Positions 1 through 9,379 of a DNA stretch of 64,000 nt are shown in pieces. A program made the position numbers and the translations under genes. Numbering within the stretch: the first letter of the stretch is position 1; each line of letters begins with the position of its first letter. The DNA comes from CADEEN01 sp963740395 (lineage in GTDB: Bacteria > Pseudomonadota > Gammaproteobacteria > Burkholderiales > Burkholderiaceae_C). The DNA lies in the NCBI GenBank assembly GCA_963740395.1, contig CAVUEP010000008.1, forward strand, positions 1 through 64,000, in the 5' to 3' direction. The notes under the pieces were generated by a model that was not told where the DNA came from, made no database searches, and saw nothing but the letters and a program-made list of their open reading frames with translations.

Positions 1-530
1 AGCAGGTCACCGGCGAGCAGGGGCACGAGCGCCGGCAGCACCAGGGTCAGCGAGATGAACGACACGTCACCGACGATCAGGTCGAACGTCGCGCGCGGCA
101 GCGCAGCGGCCTCGAGGTGGCGCGCGTTGACGCCCTCGATCGCCGTCACGCGCGCATCGCCGCGCAGCTTCGGGTGCAGCTGGCCATGGCCGACGTCGAC
201 GCCGACGACCGAGGCGGCGCCGCGCGACAGCAGCACGTCGGTGAAGCCGCCGCTGCCCTGGCCCACGTCCAGTGCATGCCGGCCGGCCACGTCGAGCCGC
301 ACATGCGTCAGCGCCGCATCGAGCTTGAGGCCGCCGCGCGAGACCCAGCGCAGCTCGGCGTCGTCGGTGATCTCGATCTCGCAGCCCTCGGGCAGGTCCT
401 CGCCGGCCTTCTTCGGCACCGACCAGCCCTTGGGCGCGAGCCAGCGCATCGCGCCGTGCCCGATCAGCCGCTGCGCGGCCGACCGCGTCGGCGCCAGGCC
501 GCGCTGCACCAGCAACTGGTCGGCGCGCAT
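1..530 (-). CDS. tlyA: TlyA-family rRNA 2'-O-methyltransferase (3' end beyond window)
   Basis: TlyA enzymes methylate the 2'-OH of cytidines in 16S/23S rRNA. Read from the ATG at 530, the protein begins MRADQLLVQRGL, the start of an N-terminal S4 RNA-binding domain. It continues into an FtsJ-like Rossmann domain with a glycine-rich SAM motif (LDVGQGSGGFTD, about residue 85) and the family hallmark VGDVSFISL near the truncation. About 176 codons are present, and the left edge of the window removes the rest. The start lies only 7 bases after the ahcY stop on the same strand, so the two are probably co-transcribed behind the SAH riboswitch. This arrangement is familiar in Burkholderiales, where metF often follows. 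Confidence 0.9.
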   Translation of the reverse strand, partial: MRADQLLVQRGLAPTRSAAQRLIGHGAMRWLAPKGWSVPKKAGEDLPEGCEIEITDDAELRWVSRGGLKLDAALTHVRLDVAGRHALDVGQGSGGFTDVLLSRGAASVVGVDVGHGQLHPKLRGDARVTAIEGVNARHLEAAALPRATFDLIVGDVSFISLTLVLPALVPLLAGDL

Positions 531-537
531 CGCTGGA

Positions 538-1971
<1,434 letters not shown>

Positions 1972-2048
1972 GTCGGGCTCCAAACGGTTGGGAACCTGCA
2001 CGGCCGATCGGGGGACATTTCTTGCTCACCCACGAACTCGATCGTGCA

Positions 2049-2121
2049 GGTGAGCGCGGTTGCAATGAAGCGTTCCGAGCCTGGGACTTCGGGAGGAAGC
2101 CTTGCAACGCTCCTCGGAACA
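2049..2121 (-). ncRNA. SAH riboswitch upstream of ahcY
   Basis: On the minus strand the ahcY leader reads GAGGAGCGTTGCAA, then a short variable hairpin, then CCAGGCTCGGA, a second variable segment, and CCGCGCTCA. These three blocks are the conserved core of the SAH riboswitch: CCGA pairs with TCGG to form P1, and GAGCG with CGCTC makes the pseudoknot. SAH riboswitches activate ahcY when S-adenosylhomocysteine accumulates and are common in betaproteobacteria. The 3' edge is about 78 bases from the ahcY start, leaving room for an expression platform. Confidence 0.9.
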
Positions 2122-2128
2122 GGCCGCC

Positions 2129-2134
2129 ATTGTA
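2129..2134 (-). promoter_or_regulatory. Probable -10 element of the ahcY promoter
   Basis: TACAAT on the minus strand lies 7-8 bases before the first conserved riboswitch bases, so transcription would start almost exactly at the riboswitch 5' end. No convincing -35 hexamer is seen. The element lies in the 20 bases between the riboswitch and the stop codon of the upstream LysR gene. Confidence 0.5.
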
Positions 2135-2140
2135 GCGGCC

Positions 2141-3112
2141 TCAGCTGGACCGTTGCGGGCCGCGCGCGAACTCCTCGGTCAGCCACAGGGCGAAGGCCGC
2201 CACATGCGGCACTTCGGCACGCCCCGCGTGCTGCAGCAGGTAGTAGCTGTAGCCGGTGGCCATGCGGATCTGCATGAATGGCGCTGCCAGCTGGCCTGCG
2301 GCCACCGCATCTTCGAGCAACGGCGTGCGCCCCATCACCACACCCTGGCCACGCACGGCGGCCTGCATCGCCTGGTCGATGAAGCTGAATGTCAGCTGCC
2401 CGGCGACTGGCGCCTGCGCAGCCACGCCGGCACGGTCGAACCAGCGCGCCCAGCTGCTCGCCAGGGCCGAGGGCCAATGGTCGTCCATCTCGATGCGCGG
2501 CAGTTGCAGCAGGTCGGCCGGCTGGCTCAGGCCCCGGCCCAGGCGCTCGAGCAGGTGCGGGCTCAAGGCCGGCGTGACGAACTCTTCGCACAGCAGGCGC
2601 GCGCTGGCGCCCTCGCCAACCTGCGCCGGGCGGCAGCGGCGAATGGCGATGTCGATGTCTTCGCCCTGCAGGTCGACCGCGCGGTCGCTCGCGTCGATGC
2701 GGATCTCGACCTGCGGGTGTCGTTGCTGAAAACCGGCCAGGCGCGGCACCAGCCACAAGGATGCGAATGACGCATACGTGGTCAGGCTGACGCGCGCGCG
2801 CTGCCCGACGCCGCGGATCTCGTCGACGCAGCGGTCGACACCGCCGATCGATTGCGTCACCGCGCTCTGCAGCCGCGCGCCGTCGGCGGTCAGCGCCAGG
2901 GCCCGCGTCTGACGCCGGAACAGGGATTTGCCCACCTGACGTTCGAGGCTGGCGATCTGGCGGCTGATCGACGACTGCGTCAGCGACAACTCGGCGGCGG
3001 CGCGCGTGAACGAGAGCAGGCGCGCCGCCGCCTCGAAGGCACGCAGAGGCGCCAGCTGGATCGGCCGCCGGGGCATGCGGGCGGGTGTCGGAGCACGCGG
3101 GCGCGAGGTCAT
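2141..3112 (-). CDS. LysR-family transcriptional regulator (GcvA-like)
   Basis: The protein is 323 aa. It has an N-terminal winged helix-turn-helix (LRAFEAAARLLSFTRAA to QSSISRQIASLER, about residues 24-70) and a periplasmic-binding-protein-like effector domain of the GcvA group (VEIRIDASDRAVDLQGEDIDIAIR). LysR regulators bind T-N11-A palindromes and respond to a small metabolite, which cannot be inferred here. The chosen start gives a 12-residue basic leader; the ATG at 3076 is an alternative. A perfect inverted repeat lies 14 bases upstream, and the gene is divergent from a DUF2917-like gene, the usual geometry for a LysR regulator and its target. Its own stop abuts the ahcY promoter. Confidence 0.9.
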   Translation of the reverse strand: MTSRPRAPTPARMPRRPIQLAPLRAFEAAARLLSFTRAAAELSLTQSSISRQIASLERQVGKSLFRRQTRALALTADGARLQSAVTQSIGGVDRCVDEIRGVGQRARVSLTTYASFASLWLVPRLAGFQQRHPQVEIRIDASDRAVDLQGEDIDIAIRRCRPAQVGEGASARLLCEEFVTPALSPHLLERLGRGLSQPADLLQLPRIEMDDHWPSALASSWARWFDRAGVAAQAPVAGQLTFSFIDQAMQAAVRGQGVVMGRTPLLEDAVAAGQLAAPFMQIRMATGYSYYLLQHAGRAEVPHVAAFALWLTEEFARGPQRSS

Positions 3113-3125
3113 TTACGGACCATAC

Positions 3126-3140
3126 ATGCAATTTGTGCAT
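3126..3140. promoter_or_regulatory. Candidate LysR operator (inverted repeat)
   Basis: ATGCA-ATTTG-TGCAT is a perfect 5-5-5 palindrome and contains the T-N11-A signature of LysR binding sites. It lies in the 114-bp divergent region between the LysR gene and the DUF2917-like gene. It probably mediates autorepression and control of the divergent gene. Confidence 0.55.
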
Positions 3141-3226
3141 GCGTCGACTGCGATCTATTCGTTTGTCGGGAGGCCGTGCGTCGCCTTCAATCGAGGCATG
3201 CCCAGACCCAACCACGGAGGTTCACC

Positions 3227-3601
3227 ATGCGTTCAGCGTCCACTTCCCAACTGACCCGGACCATCGATCTCGACCATGACCAGTTGCTGGTGGTGCAGGA
3301 CCGGCCCGGCACCCGCGTCGACGTCTATTTCGGTGGACTCTGGCTGACCGAGGAGCGTCGGTCGCAGGATCGCTTCGTCACGGCCAGCGCGCCCGCGTGC
3401 ATCGAGTCCTCGGGACGCGCCATTGCCCAGGCAATCGGCCGCACCCGGGCCCGCATCGTCGAGCCGGCGCGCGAACTCAGCGCGCGCGGGTGGCGCCAGA
3501 TGCTTCGCGTGCCCATGCGCCTCCTGAGTCCCGGCTGGGCGTCTGGGTGTGGCGTGGGAAACTGCGCCGCCATGACCCGCATTTCGGCGCCGGGGAAGTA
3601 A
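3227..3601 (+). CDS. DUF2917-like small protein
   Basis: This is a 124-aa protein preceded by a good ribosome-binding site (GGAGG, 3216-3220). The N-terminal half resembles the DUF2917 beta-strand module often found next to LysR genes in Burkholderiales: DHDQLLVVQDRPGTRVDVYFGGLWLTEE, where the 'GLWLTEE' strand is the most characteristic part. The C-terminal half is rich in Arg and looks disordered. No signal peptide or catalytic motif is visible. The biochemical function of the family is unknown. Divergence from the LysR gene suggests that it is the regulator's target. Confidence 0.6.
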   Translation: MRSASTSQLTRTIDLDHDQLLVVQDRPGTRVDVYFGGLWLTEERRSQDRFVTASAPACIESSGRAIAQAIGRTRARIVEPARELSARGWRQMLRVPMRLLSPGWASGCGVGNCAAMTRISAPGK

Positions 3602-3722
3602 GGGCGACGCGGCGAGGTTGCCCATGATTTCCGACCTATCGTATTGGGGAGCCTCGCATGATCCGCACACTACTGTTGGCCCATTTCGATCCGAGTCGGG
3701 GCCCGCCAGGCTGCGCCGCAAC

Positions 3723-4547
3723 ATGCCTGTCGTGACGGTCGCCGGCGAACCACGGCCGCTGGCCGATATGTCGGCTGCAGTGGCCGCGGGCATTCACACC
3801 GTGCTTACCGACATTGACGACACGCTGACCAGCGACGGCCGCCTCACCGCGCCGGCCTATGCCGCGCTGGATGCGTTGCACCGCGCCGGATTGCGCGTGA
3901 TCCCCGTCACGGGCCGGCCGGCGGGCTGGTGCGACCATTTCGCGCGCATGTGGCCGGTGGACGGCGTCGTCGGCGAAAACGGCGCCTTCTACATGTGGCA
4001 CGACGCAGCAGCCGCCCGCCTGCGCGTGCGTCATCTGCTGGACGCTGCGCAGCGCCAGGACCTTGCTGATCGCTTGGCGACGGTGCGCGAGCGCGTGCTG
4101 CGTGAGGTGCCGGGCTGCGCAGTGGCCTCAGACCAGTTCTGCCGCCTGTACGACCTGGCGATCGACTTCTGCGAAGACGTGCCACGACTGCCCGACGCCG
4201 ATATCGACCGCATCGTGGCGCTGATGCAGGCCGCCGGCATGACGGCCAAGGTCAGCTCGATCCATGTCAACGGCTGGTTCGGAAGCTGGAACAAGCTGGA
4301 CACGGCGCGCCTGATGCTGACTGAACGCTTCGGCATCGACCTGGACTCAGAGCGCGAGCGCATCGTCTTTGCCGGCGACTCGCCCAACGACGAACCGATG
4401 TTCGAGTTCTTCCCCCATGCCGTGGGCGTCGCCAACGTGCTGGACCAGCGCGAGCGCATGCGCTCGCTGCCGGCCTGGATCACGCCCTCGCGCGCAGGTG
4501 CCGGCTTCGTCGAGCTGGCCGACGCGCTGCTTGCCGCGCGCGGCTAG
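3723..4547 (+). CDS. HAD-IIB family hydrolase (sugar-phosphatase type)
   Basis: The protein is about 274 aa from MPVVTVAGE. It carries all the HAD phosphatase motifs: motif I DIDDTLT with the nucleophilic and acid/base Asp (about residue 30), motif II TGRP, and motif IV GDSPNDEPMF. The cap between them is of the Cof/IIB type seen in trehalose-, sucrose- and mannosyl-3-phosphoglycerate phosphatases. The substrate is therefore probably a sugar phosphate but cannot be named. The reading frame stays open 35 codons further upstream (3618), but that extension lacks family similarity. The stop is 3 bases from the converging reductase gene. Confidence 0.8.
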   Translation: MPVVTVAGEPRPLADMSAAVAAGIHTVLTDIDDTLTSDGRLTAPAYAALDALHRAGLRVIPVTGRPAGWCDHFARMWPVDGVVGENGAFYMWHDAAAARLRVRHLLDAAQRQDLADRLATVRERVLREVPGCAVASDQFCRLYDLAIDFCEDVPRLPDADIDRIVALMQAAGMTAKVSSIHVNGWFGSWNKLDTARLMLTERFGIDLDSERERIVFAGDSPNDEPMFEFFPHAVGVANVLDQRERMRSLPAWITPSRAGAGFVELADALLAARG

Positions 4548-4550
4548 CGC

Positions 4551-5435
4551 TCAGGCCTTGGCCACTTCGTGCTTGGCCATCAGCTCGAGCGCGCGCACCA
4601 GCGCCGAGTGATCCAGCTCGGCCATGCCGTTGGCGGCGCAGACCTGCATCAATTGCGCTGCGCCCGCCGTCTGTGGCAGCGCCACACCCAGGGCGCGCGC
4701 GCCGGCCAGCGCGAGGTTCAGGTCCTTCTGGTGCAGCCCGATGCGAAAGCCCGGGTTGAAGGTGCGCTTGACCATGCGCTCGCCATGCACCTCGAGGATG
4801 CGCGAGGCGGCAAAGCCGCCCATGAGGGCCTGGCGCACCTTGGCCGGGTCGGCGCCGGCCTTGCTGGCAAACACCAGCGCTTCGCCCACGGCGGCGATAT
4901 TGAGCGCGACGATGATCTGGTTCGCGACCTTGCAGGTCTGGCCGTCGCCGTTGCCGCCGATCAGCGTGATGTTCTTGCCCATCAGCTCGAACAGCGGCTT
5001 GACCTTGTCGAAGGTGGCCTGCGGGCCGCCGACCATGATCGTCAGGCTGGCGGCCTTGGCGCCGACCTCGCCGCCCGACACCGGCGCGTCGAGGTAGTCG
5101 CAACCGAGCTCGTTGATCTGCTTGGCGAAGGCCTTGGTCTCGATCGGCGAGATGCTGCTCATGTCGACCACGGTCTTGCCCTTGGACAGCCCGGCGGCGA
5201 CGCCGTTCTTGCCGAACAGCACCGCCTCGACGTCGGGCGTATCGGGCACCATCAGGAAGACGATGTCGGCCTTGCGCGCCACGTCCGCCGCGTCGGGGCA
5301 GGCCACCGCGCCGGCCTCGGTCAGCGCCGGCGGCACCTTGCTGCGCGTGGCGACGAACAAGTCGTGGCCGGCGGCGCGCAGATGGCCCGCCATCGGGGCC
5401 CCCATGATGCCCAGGCCGATGAATCCGAGTTTCAT
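4551..5435 (-). CDS. garR: 2-hydroxy-3-oxopropionate (tartronate semialdehyde) reductase
   Basis: This cytosolic NAD(P)H enzyme of the beta-hydroxyacid dehydrogenase family reduces tartronate semialdehyde to glycerate. The 294-aa protein has the N-terminal dinucleotide fold GFIGLGIMGAPMA, the substrate loop DAPVSGGEVGA, the catalytic lysine segment KVANQIIVALN and the C-terminal helical domain with HQKDLNLAL. An RBS (AAGGAG) precedes the ATG. It is the last gene of the minus-strand aldarate arm, 24 bases downstream of the aldolase that makes its substrate, which supports this role over other 3-hydroxyisobutyrate dehydrogenase-like enzymes. The name glxR would fit equally well. Confidence 0.88.
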   Translation of the reverse strand: MKLGFIGLGIMGAPMAGHLRAAGHDLFVATRSKVPPALTEAGAVACPDAADVARKADIVFLMVPDTPDVEAVLFGKNGVAAGLSKGKTVVDMSSISPIETKAFAKQINELGCDYLDAPVSGGEVGAKAASLTIMVGGPQATFDKVKPLFELMGKNITLIGGNGDGQTCKVANQIIVALNIAAVGEALVFASKAGADPAKVRQALMGGFAASRILEVHGERMVKRTFNPGFRIGLHQKDLNLALAGARALGVALPQTAGAAQLMQVCAANGMAELDHSALVRALELMAKHEVAKA

Positions 5436-5459
5436 GTCGATGCTCCTTGTGGGTTCAAT

Positions 5460-6251
5460 TCAATAGCTGCCCGAGGCCTTGCCCGCGGCGGGGGCCGCAC
5501 GCATGGTGGACAGCACCTGCTGCGAGCCCGCCGCCATCAGGCGCGCGTCCGAACCCACCGTGACGAAGCGGAAGCCCTTGGCGATGCGCGCCAGCGCGAC
5601 GTCGGTACGGCCGTTGTGCACGCCCGCCTGCACGCCATGGGCCTTGGCGCGTTCGAGGATGTGGTCGATGGCCTGCGCCACCGGCGGGTCGACATCGTCG
5701 AACACCGGCCTGCAACCTAGCGACAGCGACAGGTCCGACGGGCCGATGTAGACGGCGTCGATGCCTTCGACCGACAGGATGTCGTCCAGGTTGTCCAGCG
5801 CCTGTGCGGTCTCGATCATCGCGAAGCGAACGACGGTCTCGTTGGCGCGCTCGGCATAGTCGGCGCCGCCATACAGCAGCGCGCGCACCGGGCCGAAGCT
5901 GCGACCGCCCTTGGGCGCGTAATTCGTGTACGCGACCAGCTTCTGCGCGTCCTCGCGGGTGTTGACCATCGGGCAGATGACACCGTAGGCGCCGGCGTCC
6001 AGCGCCTTCATCAGGCCGGCGGGCTCGAGCCAGGGCACGCGCACGATCGGCACGGTCGGCGTGGTGCTGATCGCCTGCAGCATCGTCACCATCGCCTGGT
6101 AGTCGATGACGCCATGTTGCAGGTCGATGGTCAGCGTGTCCCAGCCCTGGTGGGCCATGACCTCGGCCGAGAAGCTGTTCGGGATCGCCAGCCAGCCGTT
6201 GACGGCGGCCTTGTCGTCCTTCCACAGGGTGCGCAGGCGGTTTTCTCTCAT
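5460..6251 (-). CDS. garL: HpcH/HpaI-family aldolase, probably 5-keto-4-deoxy-D-glucarate aldolase
   Basis: The protein is a 263-aa class II pyruvate aldolase of the HpcH/HpaI family. It contains the metal/pyruvate-binding signatures TIDLQHG, VRVPW, GAYGVICPMVNT and AVYIGPSDLSLSLG. In the aldarate pathway this enzyme splits 5-keto-4-deoxyglucarate into pyruvate and tartronate semialdehyde. Its position between the glucarate dehydratase and the tartronate semialdehyde reductase supports that assignment, because family members with other substrates (HpaI, RhmA) look much alike. GGAG lies 9 bases before the ATG. The gap to the dehydratase gene is 21 bases, so one operon is likely. Confidence 0.82.
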   Translation of the reverse strand: MRENRLRTLWKDDKAAVNGWLAIPNSFSAEVMAHQGWDTLTIDLQHGVIDYQAMVTMLQAISTTPTVPIVRVPWLEPAGLMKALDAGAYGVICPMVNTREDAQKLVAYTNYAPKGGRSFGPVRALLYGGADYAERANETVVRFAMIETAQALDNLDDILSVEGIDAVYIGPSDLSLSLGCRPVFDDVDPPVAQAIDHILERAKAHGVQAGVHNGRTDVALARIAKGFRFVTVGSDARLMAAGSQQVLSTMRAAPAAGKASGSY

Positions 6252-6272
6252 GGGGGATGCTCCGTTGTCTTG

Positions 6273-7602
6273 TCAGCGCACCATGCAGGGCCGCTTGGGG
6301 TCGAAGGTCCAGTTCGGAATCAGGGCCTGCATCGCGATCGCGTCGTCGCGCGCGCCCAGGCCATGTTGCTTGTAGAGCTGGTGCGCCTTGTCGACCTCGA
6401 CCATGTCGAGCTCGACGCCCAGGCCGGGCTTCTTCGGCACCTGCACATGGCCGCCGACGATCTGCAGCGGCTCCTTGGTCAGGCGCTGGCCGTCCTGCCA
6501 GATCCAATGCGTGTCGATCGCGGTCACCTTGCCGGGCGCCGCGGCGCCGACCTGCGTGAACATCGCCAGCGAGACATCGAAATGGTTGTTCGAATGCGAG
6601 CCCCAGGTCAGGCCCCAGTCGCGGCAGGTCTGCGCCACGCGCACCGAGCCGGCCAGGGTCCAGAAATGCGGGTCGGCCAGCGGGATGTCGACCGATTGCA
6701 GCGACAGCGCGTGGCTCAGCTGGCGCCAGTCGGTGGCGACCATGTTGGTGGCTGTCGGCAGGCCGGTGGCGCGGCGGAACTCGGCCATCACCTCGCGGCC
6801 CGAGAAGCCGCCCTCGGCGCCGCAGGGGTCTTCGGCGTAGGCCACCACGCCGCGCATGTCGCGCATCAGTCGCACCGCTTCCTGCAGCGACCAGGCGCCG
6901 TTCGGATCGAGCGTGACGCGGGCCTGCGGGAAGCGCTCGTGCAGGGCCGTCACGGCGTCGACCTCGGCTGCGCCAGCCAGCACGCCGCCCTTCAACTTGA
7001 AGTCGTTGAAGCCGTAGCGCTCGCGCGCGGCCTCGGCCTGGCGCACGATGGCCTCGGGGGTCATGGCTTCCTCATGGCGAACGCGGAACCAGGCGTTGTC
7101 GGCGCCCGGCTCCTGCGCGTAGGGCAGGCCGGTCTTGGCGGCGTCGCCGACATAGAACAGGTAGCCGAGCATCTCGACCGATTCGCGCTGCTGGCCTTCG
7201 CCGAGCAGCGCGGCCACCGGCACGCCCAGGTGCTGGCCCAGCAGGTCGAGCAGCGCCGACTCGACGGCGGTCACGGCGTGGATCGTCGTGCGCAGGTCGA
7301 AGGTCTGCTGCCCGCGGCCGCCGGCGTCGCGGTCGGCAAAGCGCCGCTGCATCGACTGCAACACCTGCTGCACCTGGCCCAGCGTGCTGGCCGACCACGA
7401 GTTCGCGGGCGTCGTCGAGCGTCTGGCGGATCTTCTCGCCGCCGGGCACCTCGCCGATGCCGGTGCGGCCGGCGCTGTCGGTCAGGATCAGCAGGTTGCG
7501 GGTGAAGTAGGGGCCGTGGGCGCCGCTGAGGTTCATCAGCATGCCGTCGCGGCCGGCCACGGGAATGGCCTGCAGCGACGTGACGGTGGGGGCGGCGCTC
7601 AC
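6273..7602 (-). CDS. gudD: D-glucarate dehydratase (one apparent frameshift)
   Basis: This enolase-superfamily enzyme dehydrates D-glucarate to 5-keto-4-deoxyglucarate. The start is GTG at 7602 (MSAAPTVTSL). About 72 codons later the frame breaks near 7385, and the rest reads on in another frame to 6273. The combined length of about 443 aa matches GudD. Active-site segments are present: FKLKGG (the KxK pair), TLDPNGAW and AEDPCG metal ligands, and GSHSNNHFDVSLAM with the catalytic His. Removing one base in the CACGCTGGG context restores the frame, so a sequencing error is more likely than a pseudogene. It follows the GntR gene by 25 bases, and a partial operator overlaps that junction. Confidence 0.88.
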
Positions 7603-7627
7603 GGATTCACCAGTATTAAGAAGTCAG

Positions 7628-8365
7628 TCATCGTACAACATCGGCGGCCCGGCGGCGGCGCTCGCGGCTGTTGGACAGGTGCGTGCGCATGGCGGCGCGG
7701 GCGCCGTCGGCGTCGCTGCGCGCGATCGCGTCGTAGATGCTCTCGTGCTCGGCGTTGACGCGTCGCAGGTAGTCGCGGCGCTCGTCGTCGAACGCGTCGG
7801 CGCTGTCAAGGCGCGCGCGCGGGATGATGCGCACGCCCAGGGTGCCCAGCAGGTTGGCGAAATGCGTGTTCTGCGTCGCTCGGGCAATCTCGCCGTGGAA
7901 TCGCACGTCGGCACCGACGGCGTCGCGACCGGCCTCGACCGACCGGGTGAAGTCGTCGAGCGCGGCGCGCATCACGGCCAGGTTGGCCGTACTGCGCCGC
8001 TGCGCGGCCAGACCCGCGGCTTCGGTCTCGATGCCCATGCGCAGTTCGAGCACGGCGATCACGTCGCGCAGCGTCTCGAGTTGCTGCGGATCGATGCGGA
8101 ACGCGGCGTGGTCGCCCGGCCCGACGACGAAGGTGCCGACGCCGTGGCGCGTGGCCACCAGGCCCGAGGCCTGCAGCTTGGACAGGGCCTCGCGCACGAC
8201 GGTGCGGCTGACGCCGAACTCCTCCATCACCTGGCCTTCGGTGGGCAGCTTGTCGCCCGGCGCGAGTTGGCCTTCGCGGATGCGGGTCTGCATCGCGTCG
8301 ACCAGGGCCAGGGCCAGCGAGCGCGGGCGACGATTGGCGCTGGCGGGGGTGTCGGTGAAGTTCAT
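7628..8365 (-). CDS. FadR-subfamily GntR transcriptional regulator of the uronate/aldarate genes
   Basis: The protein is 245 aa from MNFTDTPAS; the frame also extends upstream to 8428. It has an N-terminal GntR winged helix (RIREGQLAPGDKLPTE to EFGVSRTVVREALSKLQ, about residues 25-75) and an all-helical FCD ligand domain with the His/Asp metal-binding positions (ADVRFHGEIA, DGARAAMRTHL). FadR-type regulators of sugar acid genes (UxuR, ExuR, GudR) are released by an aldarate or uronate. It heads the minus-strand arm and faces udh on the plus strand, with a consensus FadR-type operator between them. Autoregulation and repression of both arms are the simplest reading. Confidence 0.88.
   Translation of the reverse strand: MNFTDTPASANRRPRSLALALVDAMQTRIREGQLAPGDKLPTEGQVMEEFGVSRTVVREALSKLQASGLVATRHGVGTFVVGPGDHAAFRIDPQQLETLRDVIAVLELRMGIETEAAGLAAQRRSTANLAVMRAALDDFTRSVEAGRDAVGADVRFHGEIARATQNTHFANLLGTLGVRIIPRARLDSADAFDDERRDYLRRVNAEHESIYDAIARSDADGARAAMRTHLSNSRERRRRAADVVR
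7629..7641. promoter_or_regulatory. Partial second GntR operator before gudD
   Basis: On the minus strand TTGTACGATGA spans the last codons and stop of the GntR gene. Its first eight bases are identical to the perfect operator at 8437, and the second half-site is degraded. It lies about 27 bases upstream of the gudD start and could give gudD separate control. Confidence 0.35.
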
Positions 8366-8436
8366 GGTGCGCTTAAGTGCAAACCCCGATCGGTGCGTAT
8401 TGACAGCCGAGGCTGTGTCCTTCAACAATGAGGTAG

Positions 8437-8447
8437 TTGTACGACAA
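8437..8447. promoter_or_regulatory. GntR/FadR-type operator between gntR and udh
   Basis: TTGTACGACAA matches the FadR-subfamily operator pattern TNGTNNNACNA exactly. It lies in the divergent region, 72 bases from the GntR start and about 52 bases upstream of the udh ATG. This places it to control both the gudD arm and the udh-TRAP arm. Confidence 0.65.
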
Positions 8448-8498
8448 CCGATGAATTATCGCAACAGGGTTGCCCCGAATCCTTCCCCAACAAGGCCG

Positions 8499-9320
8499 AT
8501 GACCACCGCCTCCACCACCACCTTGCGCTTTCGCCGCCTGTTGCTCACCGGCGCGGCCGGTGGCCTGGGGCGCGTGCTGCGCCCGCGCCTGGCGGCCTGC
8601 TGCGACACGCTGCGCGTCAGCGACATCGCCGACCTCGGCGAGGCCGCCCCCGGCGAGGAGGTCCGCCCGGCCCAACTGCAGGACAAGGCGGCGATGCTGG
8701 CGCTGCTCGAGGGCGTCGACGCGGTGGTGCACCTGGGCGGCGTCTCGGTCGAGGGGCCGTTCGAGCCGATCCTCGAGGCCAACATCGTCGGCGTCTTTCA
8801 CCTCTACGAAGCGGCACGCGTGCACGGCGTCAAGCGCATCGTGTTCGCCAGCTCGAACCATGTCACCGGCTTCTACAGGCAGAGCCAGACCATCGACGCG
8901 ACGATGCCGGTACGTCCCGACGGCTACTACGGCCTGTCCAAGGCCTTCGGCGAGAACCTGGCGCAGTTCTACTTCGACCGCTACGGCCTCGAGACCGTGA
9001 GCCTGCGCATCGGCTCGTCGTTCGCCGAGCCCGCCGACCGGCGCATGCTGGCCACCTACCTGAGCTTCGACGACCTCGAGCGCCTGGTTGTTGCCAGCCT
9101 GACAGCCCCGGTGGTCGGCCACAGCATCGTCTACGGCATGAGCGCGAACCCGCTGACCTGGTGGGACAACACGCCCGCGCGGCACATCGGCTACCAGCCG
9201 CAGGACAGTTCCGAACCCTTCCGCGCTGCCGTCGAGGCGCGGCAGCCGCAGATCGATTTCACCCAGCCCGCTGCGCTCCACCAGGGCGGCGGTTTTGTCA
9301 CCAAGGGCCCGTACGCATGA
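8499..9320 (+). CDS. udh: Uronate dehydrogenase (NAD-dependent epimerase/dehydratase family)
   Basis: This enzyme oxidises D-galacturonate or D-glucuronate with NAD+ to the corresponding aldaro-lactone, the first step of the oxidative uronate route. The protein is 273 aa from MTTASTTTLRF, the usual Udh size; an upstream in-frame ATG at 8451 would add 16 residues. It is an extended short-chain dehydrogenase with the Rossmann motif LLTGAAGGLG, the SSNHVTGFY segment supplying the catalytic Ser, and the YYGLSKAFGE segment with the catalytic YxxxK. GSSFAEPADRRMLATYLS is characteristic of Udh rather than UDP-sugar epimerases. It heads the plus-strand transport and catabolic operon. Confidence 0.88.
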   Translation: MTTASTTTLRFRRLLLTGAAGGLGRVLRPRLAACCDTLRVSDIADLGEAAPGEEVRPAQLQDKAAMLALLEGVDAVVHLGGVSVEGPFEPILEANIVGVFHLYEAARVHGVKRIVFASSNHVTGFYRQSQTIDATMPVRPDGYYGLSKAFGENLAQFYFDRYGLETVSLRIGSSFAEPADRRMLATYLSFDDLERLVVASLTAPVVGHSIVYGMSANPLTWWDNTPARHIGYQPQDSSEPFRAAVEARQPQIDFTQPAALHQGGGFVTKGPYA

Positions 9321-9379
9321 CCGCGAGTGCCTTGCGCGCCCTGATTTCCCACCCCTGACCTACCTACCTGGAGACTCTC

